This document shows positions 33,544 to 41,864 of a stretch of DNA of 64,000 bases, in pieces. Source of the DNA: Lachnospiraceae bacterium G11. Its GTDB lineage: Bacteria; Bacillota; Clostridia; Lachnospirales; Lachnospiraceae. The notes under the pieces are model-generated. The model was not told where the DNA came from and made no database searches. It saw only the letters and a program-made list of their open reading frames with translations. The translations under genes and the position numbers were made by a program. The stretch is from assembly GCA_900103495.1 (NCBI GenBank), contig FMWZ01000005.1, positions 1-64,000 of the forward strand, given 5' to 3'. Within the stretch, counting starts at the first letter, position 1. The number at the start of each line of letters is the position of its first letter.

Positions 33544-34428
33544 ATGAAAAAGAAACCAACATTATTTATTGCTGTTTGTTTGATTCCGACATTACTGCTT
33601 ACCATTGGATTGATGGTCATTCCCATGTGCAACGCGGTATACCTTTCGTTTACCGATTCCACTGCACTAAGCACCGCACAGACCAGACAATTCATAGGGC
33701 TTGAAAACTATATATATATGTTTAAAGACAAGTCATTCATTCAGGCTCTTGGAAATACCATGAAATTATTGCTTGTGGTGCCGGTGGTGACATTATTCTT
33801 TAGCCTTATTTTTGCATTCCTTCTTACACAGAGCAGAATACGAGAAAAAGGTTTTTACAGATCGGTATTTTTCTTTCCCAGTGTAATTTCGCTGACCGTA
33901 GTTGGAATAATTTGGTCATTTGTCTTCAATCCGACCAAGGGAATACTGAATCATATTCTGGCTTTTCTTAAATTGGAAAATTTGCAGCATGCTTGGCTTG
34001 GAGAATCCAAAACTGCTCTTTGGTGCGTGGCAGCAGCACTTATTTGGCAAGCTGCCGGTTATTACATGGTTATGTATATTGCATCCATAGACGGAATATC
34101 TGAGGAAGTATATGAGGCGGCAGCCATAGATGGAGCAGGTGCGTTCCAAAAGTTTAAATGCATAACAGTTCCGCTACTTAGGAACACCATAGGAATAACC
34201 TATGTGTTGGCTCTTTCGGGAACGATAAATTTAAGCTTCACCTTATCAAACGTAATGACTGCTGGTGGACCCAATGGTGCATCATCAGTATTACTTCAGT
34301 ACATGTACACGCAGGGAATGAGAAATGCGAACTATGGTTATTCCATGTCTATCGCTATGTTTACCCTGCTTATGGCAATCATTCTGGCGGTTATATCAAG
34401 AAAAGTTACACATAATAATGAGGGGTAG
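33544..34428 (+). CDS. Carbohydrate ABC transporter permease (MalF/UgpA type)
   Basis: A 294-aa inner membrane protein with six hydrophobic segments. EEVYEAAAIDGAGAFQKFKC near residue 190 is the EAA loop that docks the ATPase. Typical CUT1 features such as VGLENY-like FIGLENYIYMFKD near the N-terminus are present. It forms the importer with the next permease; the ATPase is encoded elsewhere. Start ATG 33544 follows AAGAGG. Confidence 0.9.
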   Translation: MKKKPTLFIAVCLIPTLLLTIGLMVIPMCNAVYLSFTDSTALSTAQTRQFIGLENYIYMFKDKSFIQALGNTMKLLLVVPVVTLFFSLIFAFLLTQSRIREKGFYRSVFFFPSVISLTVVGIIWSFVFNPTKGILNHILAFLKLENLQHAWLGESKTALWCVAAALIWQAAGYYMVMYIASIDGISEEVYEAAAIDGAGAFQKFKCITVPLLRNTIGITYVLALSGTINLSFTLSNVMTAGGPNGASSVLLQYMYTQGMRNANYGYSMSIAMFTLLMAIILAVISRKVTHNNEG

Positions 34429-34437
34429 GTAAACAAG

Positions 34438-35283
34438 TTGAACGAAGATAGATTAAGAAGAAATCTGGCAAATTGGACCTTAAGAATAATACTCATATTC
34501 TTTACGGTGATATTTGTGTATCCGTTTATATGGAACCTGATTTGCTCAATTAAAACAAATACAGAGTATTTGACAGACCCCTATGCGTTACCTAGCAGTA
34601 TTCATATTGAAAACTATGTCAATGCATTTAAAAAAGCAAATATGGGAGCATACTTCCTTAACTCGGTGTATGTTGTCATTCTTTCTGTGGGATTACTTAT
34701 GGTGTTTGTTATTCCTGCTGCGTATGTATTGGCAAGATATAGATTTAAGGGATCTAAAGTAATAACGACTTTGTATATGGCTTGTATTTTTCTACAGCCT
34801 ACATACATAATGATTCCCCTGTTTTTGGAAGTACAGAAAATTAACGGATTAAATAACCTGACAGTACTAAGTCTGGTATATGCGGTGATGCAGTTCCCAT
34901 TTGCGATTTTCACCCTTCTTGGATTTATTGAGGCTTTGCCAACCGGATACGAAGAGGCCGCAAGAATTGATGGCGGAACCAACTTCGGAATTCTGATTAG
35001 AGTAGTTGTGCCCCTTTGCAAGCCCGGCATAGCAACTATAACAATGTTGACGGCAATGGGCTTTTGGAGCGAATATCCATTGGCTTTGGTACTTGTCACG
35101 GATGAACTTAAAAGGACAATTCCCATCGGCTTAGCTAACCTTTTTGAAGTCCAGAAGTATGCTACGGATTGGGGCGCAATGTTTGCAGGATTAATTATTG
35201 TCTTAATCCCCACACTGATTATTTATCTGATAGGACAGAAACAATTATTGCAGGGAATAACTCTTGGGGGAATAAAAGGATGA
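34438..35283 (+). CDS. Carbohydrate ABC transporter permease (MalG/UgpE type)
   Basis: A 281-aa membrane protein with six segments and the EAA loop PTGYEEAARIDGGTNFGIL near residue 168. It starts with TTG at 34438, read after GGGGTAGG; no ATG fits. The C-terminus QKQLLQGITLGGIKG is typical of MalG-like permeases. The stop codon overlaps the ATG of the fucosidase gene (ATGA), so the two are translationally coupled. Confidence 0.9.
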   Translation: MNEDRLRRNLANWTLRIILIFFTVIFVYPFIWNLICSIKTNTEYLTDPYALPSSIHIENYVNAFKKANMGAYFLNSVYVVILSVGLLMVFVIPAAYVLARYRFKGSKVITTLYMACIFLQPTYIMIPLFLEVQKINGLNNLTVLSLVYAVMQFPFAIFTLLGFIEALPTGYEEAARIDGGTNFGILIRVVVPLCKPGIATITMLTAMGFWSEYPLALVLVTDELKRTIPIGLANLFEVQKYATDWGAMFAGLIIVLIPTLIIYLIGQKQLLQGITLGGIKG

Positions 35284-36680
35284 TTGAATCTATAAAAGAA
35301 GAGGAAAGACTTGTAAAGGTTCTTCCATCAAAAAGACAAATGAAACACCAGGAAATGGAATTCTATGGGTTCTTCCATTTTTCCATAAATACTTTTACGG
35401 GAATGGAGTGGGGAGATGGGACAGAATCACCTGAGCTTTTTAATCCTGTAGAATTTGATGCTCATAATTGGGTAAGGGGAATAAAAGCAGCCGGAATGAC
35501 CGGAGCGATTTTGACATGTAAACATCATGACGGCTTTTGTCTTTGGCCAAGCGAGTATACCGATCATTCCGTGAAGAACTCTCCTTTCCGAGACGGAAAG
35601 GGTGATGTGGTGAGAGAGGTTTCTGATGCACTGAAAGCAGAGGGATTAAAGTTCGGTGTGTATTTATCACCATGGGATAGAAATTCGGAATTGTATGGGG
35701 AGGGAAAACCATATGATGATTTCTATATAAACCAGCTAACGGAGCTTCTGACAAATTATGGGGAGGTTTTTTGCGTTTGGCTTGATGGAGCTTGCGGAGA
35801 AGGAAGTAATGGGAAGAAGCAGGCATACGACTGGGAACGGTACTATGCAAAGATAAGAGAATTGCAACCTGAAGCATGTATATGCGTTTGCGGACCGGAT
35901 GTCAGGTGGTGCGGGAATGAGGCAGGAGATGTGAGGGACTCGGAATGGAGCGTGGTTCCGGCGGCACTTGCTGACGCTGAAAAAGTTGCAGATAAGAGCC
36001 AAAAGAGTGATGACTCTGAGTTCCGCACCAAGAAGATATCAAGTTCGGAAATGGATCTTGGGAGCAGAAACAAGGTGATTAATGAAAAGGACTTGATATG
36101 GTATCCGGCGGAGGTAAATACATCAATAAGACCTGGATGGTTCTATCATCCGGAAGAAGATGGTCAGGTTAAGAGCCTTAATGACTTGGTTTCGCTATAT
36201 GAAAAGTCAGTTGGAGGAAACGCAACTTTTCTTTTAAACATACCTCCGACGCCAAAAGGGTTATTGGCTGAACAGGACACAAAACGTTTAAATGAATTAG
36301 GGACTTACATAAGGAACAGATATAGAAAAGACTTGGCAAAGAGCGCCTCATTTGCTTATTCCGGAGATCTGATTATGTCGGACGATTGCCTGGTTCGAAC
36401 TAAAGATGGCAGTAGAAAACTTGAAATTGCTGTTACTTTTCCGGAAAAAATTAGAGCAGGGAGAATAATAATTGAGGAAAAAATTGCTTATGGTCAGCGG
36501 ATAGAAGCGTTTTCAGTTGAAGCTATTATTTCAGGCGTGCCGAGAACCGTTTATGAGGGGACAACGGTAGGTTACAGAAAAATAGTGATTTTGGATGGAC
36601 CTGTTACGGATGAAATCAGAATAAAAATTAAAGAGTCGCGAGTCAGCGTGTGCCTGAATCGAATATCTATATACAGTTAA
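35280..36680 (+). CDS. Alpha-L-fucosidase, glycoside hydrolase family 29
   Basis: A 466-aa enzyme without signal peptide. The barrel shows the GH29 features FYGFFHFSINTFTGMEWGDG, GAILTCKHHDGFCLWPSEY, and VWLDGACGEG with nucleophile D169. A smaller beta domain follows (about 365-466). Placed between the importer and GH112, it should strip fucose from imported fucosylated lacto-N-biose or related trisaccharides inside the cell so that GH112 can act. Linkage (alpha-1,2, -1,3 or -1,4) is not certain. The start overlaps the permease stop; a much longer upstream reading is rejected because it runs inside that permease gene. Confidence 0.88.
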   Translation: MIESIKEEERLVKVLPSKRQMKHQEMEFYGFFHFSINTFTGMEWGDGTESPELFNPVEFDAHNWVRGIKAAGMTGAILTCKHHDGFCLWPSEYTDHSVKNSPFRDGKGDVVREVSDALKAEGLKFGVYLSPWDRNSELYGEGKPYDDFYINQLTELLTNYGEVFCVWLDGACGEGSNGKKQAYDWERYYAKIRELQPEACICVCGPDVRWCGNEAGDVRDSEWSVVPAALADAEKVADKSQKSDDSEFRTKKISSSEMDLGSRNKVINEKDLIWYPAEVNTSIRPGWFYHPEEDGQVKSLNDLVSLYEKSVGGNATFLLNIPPTPKGLLAEQDTKRLNELGTYIRNRYRKDLAKSASFAYSGDLIMSDDCLVRTKDGSRKLEIAVTFPEKIRAGRIIIEEKIAYGQRIEAFSVEAIISGVPRTVYEGTTVGYRKIVILDGPVTDEIRIKIKESRVSVCLNRISIYS

Positions 36681-36693
36681 ACTTGGAGGAGTT

Positions 36694-38811
36694 ATGTCGA
36701 GATTTACTTTGCCCGGTGAAACCGGAATGGAAAATAAAATAAAAGAGCTTATTTCGCTTTGGGGAGTAGATGCCATACGAGATTCTGATGGCACAGCATT
36801 ATCGGATGAGCTGCTGGGTTTGGGGGTACAGATTTACTCAACACTGTGTCTTATAAGAATGGATAATGAGTGGATAAAGGCTCATCCGATGTGCCGTCAG
36901 CAAATTTATCTGATGTCTGAAAGATTTACTGCGTTTGATACATACCTTTCAATTGATATAATGCAGACGGTCTTTGCAGAGCAGTTTGAACCCAATATTG
37001 ATGTGGATATCCACAAATATTGGCAGGTGATGGACCGAACCACGGGAGAAGAGGTGACAACGTGGAACTATAATTCATCAAACAAAACGGTCGAGATAAG
37101 CAACGCAATTCCATATCATCAGTATGATGTTTCATTCCTAGCGTATCAAAAATGGGAACCTGTCTCTATGTATAATCACATCACAAACGGATGGACTAAG
37201 GAACATCGAATACCTGTTGATGTCAGACATGAAGATGCGGGGAAACATGTCCTTGAAATACTTGAAGACTGGTTGAAGAACCATCCCAAAACAGATGTTG
37301 TCCGATTTACAACTTTTATTTATTGCTTTGATCTTATTTACAATCAGTTTGGAAAAGAAAAACAGGTTAACTGGTTCGGGTACGCAGCCTGTGCAAGCCC
37401 TCTTGCCTTGGAAATGTTCGAGAAAGAATATGGTTATTCACTGAGGCCGGAGGATTTAACAGATAATCGGATGTATAATACTCCTTTTAAAAATCCAACT
37501 AAGAAATACTTAGATTGGATGGATTTTAACCAGCGATTTGTTGCTTCCTTCGCAAAGAAATGCGTAGATCTTGTTCATAAATACAATAAGAAGGCAATTA
37601 TGTTCTTGGGAGATCATTGGGCAGGAACAGAACCTTATGGCAAGTATTTTCCATCCATTGGACTCGATGCGGTTGTTGGAGCGGCGGGTGACGGAGTCAC
37701 TACGCGTATGATAGCAGATATTCCAGTGAAGGAGACTGAAGCAAGATTTTATCCATATTTCTTCCCGGATGTATTTCACGAAGGAGGTAATCCTGTAGAA
37801 GAGTCACAGAACGTGTGGATTAAATGCAGAAGATCTCTTCTTCAGAAGCCCATGGAGCGAATGGGATATGGGGGATATTTAAGTCTGGCATGCAAATTCC
37901 CTGACTTCATTGAGCACGTTAAAGATGTGGCTGGGCAATTTAGGATGATTTATGATGAAACTCAGGGCAAAGGGTGCGATAAAACTGGAATAAAGGTGTA
38001 TGTATTGAACACTTGGGGGAAAATCAGAACATGGCAGACTCATCAGGTCGCTCATTCCCTCTGGAACCAAAGATGCTATTCATATCTAGGGGCTTTCGAA
38101 GCGTTGTCGGGACTCCCAGTTGATGTGGAATTCATAAGTTTTGATGATATCAGACAAAATGGTATACCTGAGGATGCAAGTGTAATCCTTAATGCAGGAG
38201 ATGCAGGGACAGCCTGGAGCGGTGATGATAACTGGGCGGATGAAAGGATTCAAGCACTTATAAGAAAGTGGGTCAGATCTGGCGGCGGCTTTCTGGGAAT
38301 CGGCGAGCCTACTGCGCATCGTGACAAAGGACAATTGTTTGTTCTCCAGGACGTGTTGGGAGTTCAGCGAGAGCTTGGATTGACAGCAAGCTGTAACAAA
38401 CCGGTACATAACGAGAAGGTTAAACAACACTTCATAACGAGAGACCTTAATGATTCACCTGACTATGGAGAAGGAATGGGAATGATATATCAGGCATCAC
38501 CTTCCTGTGAGATTCTGGATGTAAGCAATTTGAGTTGTAGCATGGCTGCTAATGAATATGGCAGTGGAAGAGCATTTTATATGGCTGGGTGCCCCTACGA
38601 CAATGTCAACTCTAGAATTCTGTTTAGGGCGCTTATGTGGCTAACTCACAAAGAGAACGAATGGGTTAAATGGCTTACAGATAATGTAAATGTTGAGTGC
38701 AATTATATCGATGGGAAAGCTGTTATCTCCAATAACAGCGCCAATAAACAGAAGGTTAATATTGGGGGCTCTGTAATTGAACTAAAGCCTTATGAACTAA
38801 AACTTACATAA
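36694..38811 (+). CDS. lnpA: Lacto-N-biose/galacto-N-biose phosphorylase, GH112
   Basis: A 705-aa cytosolic enzyme starting MSRFTLPGETGMENKIKEL, with WGVDAIRDSDGTALSDE soon after, both hallmarks of GH112. The family cleaves Gal-beta-1,3-GlcNAc or Gal-beta-1,3-GalNAc with phosphate to galactose 1-phosphate and the N-acetylhexosamine. D307 in MFLGDHWAGTEPYG corresponds to the general acid region of bifidobacterial LnpA. Three parts are expected: a barrel, a Rossmann-like domain (GGGFLGIGEPTAH) and a C-terminal beta domain. It is the last gene of the importer operon. Which of the two disaccharides it prefers cannot be read from sequence. Confidence 0.92.
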   Translation: MSRFTLPGETGMENKIKELISLWGVDAIRDSDGTALSDELLGLGVQIYSTLCLIRMDNEWIKAHPMCRQQIYLMSERFTAFDTYLSIDIMQTVFAEQFEPNIDVDIHKYWQVMDRTTGEEVTTWNYNSSNKTVEISNAIPYHQYDVSFLAYQKWEPVSMYNHITNGWTKEHRIPVDVRHEDAGKHVLEILEDWLKNHPKTDVVRFTTFIYCFDLIYNQFGKEKQVNWFGYAACASPLALEMFEKEYGYSLRPEDLTDNRMYNTPFKNPTKKYLDWMDFNQRFVASFAKKCVDLVHKYNKKAIMFLGDHWAGTEPYGKYFPSIGLDAVVGAAGDGVTTRMIADIPVKETEARFYPYFFPDVFHEGGNPVEESQNVWIKCRRSLLQKPMERMGYGGYLSLACKFPDFIEHVKDVAGQFRMIYDETQGKGCDKTGIKVYVLNTWGKIRTWQTHQVAHSLWNQRCYSYLGAFEALSGLPVDVEFISFDDIRQNGIPEDASVILNAGDAGTAWSGDDNWADERIQALIRKWVRSGGGFLGIGEPTAHRDKGQLFVLQDVLGVQRELGLTASCNKPVHNEKVKQHFITRDLNDSPDYGEGMGMIYQASPSCEILDVSNLSCSMAANEYGSGRAFYMAGCPYDNVNSRILFRALMWLTHKENEWVKWLTDNVNVECNYIDGKAVISNNSANKQKVNIGGSVIELKPYELKLT

Positions 38812-38820
38812 CATAGTTGA

Positions 38821-38842
38821 GGCCGGTGCAAAAGCATCGGCC
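38821..38842. terminator. Hairpin between lnpA and the XRE gene
   Basis: GGCCGGTGC (38821-38829) and GCATCGGCC (38834-38842) form a 9-bp stem with one G-U-type mismatch around AAAA, followed by CGATTATT. It lies between convergent genes. Confidence 0.65.
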
Positions 38843-38887
38843 CGATTATTGTATGTTGAAATAAGTTATTGCTTTATCGATGGAATA

Positions 38888-39466
38888 TCAATCTATTCCA
38901 AGTCTTTTATGCATTTCATCCATTCCTTCTAAGAAGTTTTCGTAGCCCTCGATACAGGCGCGCTCTTCGAGGGAAACTTCCGCCATGCCTGACTCTATGA
39001 GAACATCCCTGAAAACTGACAGCATATCTTTAGCGTACTCTAGGAATTCGTTTTTTATGATTGGTATACTGGTGCTATAGATGGGAGCATAATGAACCAT
39101 CATCTTTATACCGCTGAACTGCAAATCGAATATCCAAATCTCATATGTTTGAGATATGTTATTTTGAATGAGCTCAGCGTATACATATTCAGTATTGGGC
39201 AATTCAAATGTTTCAATTAATTCGAAGGGAGCTGAATTGGATAATGGAATGAGGGATTCTCTTCCATAAAGCACATCTATGGACACACCAAATAGATTTG
39301 CCAAGCTTTCCAAGTGATCTAATGGTAAGTTTTTTCCGACCTCCCATTTGGAAACAGTTCCAGGCTCGACATTTAAGTGTTTAGCTAATTGCTTCTGGGT
39401 CATTCCCATGCGCTGCCTTAGAATCTTAATGGTGATAGAAAGTTTGCTTTTGTCCATATGTTTCAT
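38888..39466 (-). CDS. XRE-family transcriptional regulator
   Basis: A 192-aa protein. Residues 5-65 form a Cro/C1-type helix-turn-helix (SITIKILRQRMGMTQKQLAK, VEPGTVSKWEVGKNLPLDHL). The remaining 125 residues are an unrecognised C-terminal domain with aromatic strands (SQTYEIWIFDLQFSGIKMMV). ATG 39466 is only 3 nt from the AAGGAGG core and ATG 39457 is 12 nt away, so the start is uncertain. It stands alone, convergent with lnpA and divergent from hsp20. Its targets are unknown. Confidence 0.8.
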   Translation of the reverse strand: MKHMDKSKLSITIKILRQRMGMTQKQLAKHLNVEPGTVSKWEVGKNLPLDHLESLANLFGVSIDVLYGRESLIPLSNSAPFELIETFELPNTEYVYAELIQNNISQTYEIWIFDLQFSGIKMMVHYAPIYSTSIPIIKNEFLEYAKDMLSVFRDVLIESGMAEVSLEERACIEGYENFLEGMDEMHKRLGID

Positions 39467-39604
39467 GTGCCTCCTTATATATATAAATAATATAGTCAAT
39501 CAGGGAATGTGTAAATCGACGTTACGGTCATTTTGTGGGTATTAGTCACGACAATTTATGGGAATGATTAGAATAGGATCTAATTCTAAAATTTTTATAA
39601 ACTT

Positions 39605-39646
39605 TTAGCACTCTCTATTGACGAGTGCTAATAATGGTGTTATAAC
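39605..39646 (+). promoter_or_regulatory. CIRCE element overlapping the hsp20 promoter
   Basis: TTAGCACTC-N9-GAGTGCTAA (39605-39631) is a perfect CIRCE operator, the binding site of the heat-shock repressor HrcA. It overlaps the promoter TTGACG (39618-39623), 17-bp spacer, TATAAC (39641-39646), so HrcA would block RNA polymerase directly. Confidence 0.95.
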
Positions 39647-39732
39647 GATTATAGAACAAGGGAACAGAGAGGAAACAATAAAGCTTCCCCTAATGAAAAC
39701 TTTTAAGTTCCCTATAGAAGGAGGAATGACTT

Positions 39733-40170
39733 ATGTTGATGCCCAGTATTTTTGGTGAGAACTTATTTGATAACTTTTTTGATGATCTTGCAAGACCCGC
39801 TGTCTTCCATCACCAGAATGAATTCAATCCTCTTATGAAGACTGATGTTAAGGAACACAAAGATAGATTTGAATTATCCATCGATGTCCCCGGTGTTAAG
39901 AAGGAAGACTTAAGTGCAGAACTTGAGAACGGATATCTTACAATCACCGCAACCAGAAACGATGAGAAGGAAGAGAAGAACAAAGAAGGTGAGTACATCC
40001 GTCGTGAACGTTACTCAGGATCAACATCCAGAAGCTTCTATGTTGGCGAGGAAGTTAAGCAGGAAGACATCAAGGCTAAGTTTGATAACGGAACCTTGAA
40101 ACTTACCATTCCGAAGGTTGAAGCCAAACCTGAAGTAAAAGAAAATAAGTACATAGCTATCGAAGGATAA
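39733..40170 (+). CDS. Small heat-shock protein Hsp20
   Basis: A 145-aa holdase chaperone with a short N-terminal arm and an alpha-crystallin domain (about residues 35-135): TDVKEHKDRFELSIDVPGVK, the GYLTITATR strand, and FDNGTLKLTIPK near the end. It binds unfolding proteins during heat stress. The RBS AAGGAGG stands 7 nt before the ATG. The upstream CIRCE shows heat-shock control by HrcA. CIRCE is usual for groESL and dnaK operons and less usual for hsp20. Confidence 0.93.
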   Translation: MLMPSIFGENLFDNFFDDLARPAVFHHQNEFNPLMKTDVKEHKDRFELSIDVPGVKKEDLSAELENGYLTITATRNDEKEEKNKEGEYIRRERYSGSTSRSFYVGEEVKQEDIKAKFDNGTLKLTIPKVEAKPEVKENKYIAIEG

Positions 40171-40190
40171 CTTAAACAAACCTCATATAA

Positions 40191-40236
40191 AGGGGCGCCG
40201 CTCGAGTCAGTCGACTCGGGCGGCGCTCCTTTTTTA
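40191..40236 (+). terminator. Terminator of hsp20
   Basis: A 17-nt arm at 40191-40207 (AGGGGCGCCGCTCGAGT) pairs with 40214-40230 with few mismatches, followed by a T-run to 40236. Confidence 0.9.
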
Positions 40237-40310
40237 TTATGAAATTTTACCAAATTTAAGTAAATGAAATTGTGCATTAGGTAAAATCGACAGAAATTAA
40301 CAGAATTTAC

Positions 40311-40349
40311 TTGAATAGTTTACTTAAATTAAATATGATGATTAAGTAA
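40311..40349 (+). promoter_or_regulatory. Promoter with TTACTTAA operator motifs for the second ABC operon
   Basis: TTGAAT (40311-40316), a 17-bp spacer and TATGAT (40334-40339) form the promoter. TTACTTAA (40320-40327, in the spacer) and its inverse TTAAGTAA (40342-40349, just after the -10) form a spaced inverted repeat. The same TTTACTTAA motif occurs at 44613-44621 before the LacI gene, so it is a candidate site for that regulator. Confidence 0.6.
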
Positions 40350-40390
40350 GCGATACACTTATTCACTTAAATTAATTAGGAGGGTTTATT

Positions 40391-41827
40391 ATGAAGTTCA
40401 AAAAACTATGGGCATTATGCCTGGCATCAGTGATGACACTTTCACTTGTTGCCTGTGGCGGAAATGCAGCAAGCACAACACCGGCTACCACCGATGCTGA
40501 GGAAACAACAACTGAGGTTGCAGCAGCAACTGAGGAAACAGAAACAAGTGATGCTGTGGAGGGGATTCCTACATACACAGAGCTTGATCTTAGCAAGTAC
40601 ACAGATACTACTGCTTCCATCAAGTTTATCCATCATAAGACAGACCGTGCAGAAGATGGAACAATGGACAGAATGGTTTCAGAGTTCAATTCTGAGTTCC
40701 CCAACATTACAGTTGAGATGGAAGCAGTTACCGACTACGCAGAAGATGCACTCCTTCGTCTTTCCACAAAGGACTGGGGCGATATCATGTTTATCCCTGC
40801 AGTAGACAAGGTAGATTTGGCTGAGTACTTCATGCCTTTCGATACTCTCGACAAGCTTTCCGAGAAGCTCAACTTCGTTGACAGCTGGGAGTATGAAGGA
40901 AACTGCTACGGTATTCCTTACATGGCAAACGCTCAGGGTGTTCTCTACAACAAGGCAGTATTTGAAGAAGCAGGTATCAAGGAGCTTCCTAAGACTCCCA
41001 CAGAGTTCCTTGAGGACCTTAAGCTTATCAAGGACAACACCGATGCTATTCCTCTTTACACCAACTACGCTGCAGGCTGGACCATGGGTGCATGGGATGC
41101 TTACATCGGAATCGTTTCAAACGGCGACAACACCTACATGAACCAGAAGTTCGTTCACACAGCTGAGCCTTTCAAGGATCCCGGCGATGACACAGGTATC
41201 TACAACCTTTACAGAATTCTTTTCGACGCTGTAGCTAACGGCCTTATTGAGGACGACTACACCACAACTGACTGGGAGAGCTGCAAGGGCATGCTTAACC
41301 GCGGCGAAATCGGAACCATGGTTCTCGGTTCATGGGCTTACGCTCAGATGCAGGAAGCAGGAGATACTCCCGAGAACGTTGGATACATGCCTTTCCCTAT
41401 GACTGTTGGCGGAAAGCAGTACGTATCAGCAGGCGGCGACTATAACTACTGCATTAATGTAGCTTCTTCTGATGAGAACAAGCTGGCAGCTTTAATCTTT
41501 GTTAAATGGATGGTTGAGAAGTCCAATTGGTGCTACAACGAGGGTGGTTATACAGTTGTTAAGGGTGGCCAGAATCCTGACATGTACGCAGCATTCGATG
41601 GATGTGAAGTTATGTCCGATCAGCCTTCACTTGCAGGCGAAGAGACTTTCTTAAACGACATGAATGCTGAATCAGAGCTTTCATTCAACGCAGGCGGAAA
41701 CGATAAGGTTCAGAGAATCGTTGAGGCAGCTGCAACAGGTTCAGAGACACTTGACGACATCTATGCAGATTGGACCAAGGCATGGAACGACGCTCAGGCA
41801 GAGCTTGGAATTTCAGCAGATTACTAA
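40391..41827 (+). CDS. Carbohydrate ABC transporter substrate-binding lipoprotein (CUT1)
   Basis: A 478-aa lipoprotein with lipobox at C22 (LSLVAC), a Thr/Glu-rich linker (25-55) and a family 1 solute-binding domain (IKFIHHKTDRAEDGTMDRMV, IPYMANAQGVLYNKAVFEEA, GEIGTMVLGSWAYAQMQEA). Codon use is strongly biased, suggesting high expression. It heads an operon with two permeases and an esterase. The neighbouring epimerase genes point to manno-oligosaccharides as ligand, which is an inference. Confidence 0.87.
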   Translation: MKFKKLWALCLASVMTLSLVACGGNAASTTPATTDAEETTTEVAAATEETETSDAVEGIPTYTELDLSKYTDTTASIKFIHHKTDRAEDGTMDRMVSEFNSEFPNITVEMEAVTDYAEDALLRLSTKDWGDIMFIPAVDKVDLAEYFMPFDTLDKLSEKLNFVDSWEYEGNCYGIPYMANAQGVLYNKAVFEEAGIKELPKTPTEFLEDLKLIKDNTDAIPLYTNYAAGWTMGAWDAYIGIVSNGDNTYMNQKFVHTAEPFKDPGDDTGIYNLYRILFDAVANGLIEDDYTTTDWESCKGMLNRGEIGTMVLGSWAYAQMQEAGDTPENVGYMPFPMTVGGKQYVSAGGDYNYCINVASSDENKLAALIFVKWMVEKSNWCYNEGGYTVVKGGQNPDMYAAFDGCEVMSDQPSLAGEETFLNDMNAESELSFNAGGNDKVQRIVEAAATGSETLDDIYADWTKAWNDAQAELGISADY

Positions 41828-41864
41828 TTATTTATTGATTTAGAAATTAAGGAGAGGTTATAAA

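Noticed and set aside
34614-35213. 199-codon minus-strand ORF
   Set aside because: Complement of a clear MalG-type permease gene.
35169-35279. N-terminal extension of the fucosidase ORF
   Set aside because: These codons lie inside the upstream permease gene; the ATGA overlap at 35280 gives the normal GH29 start.
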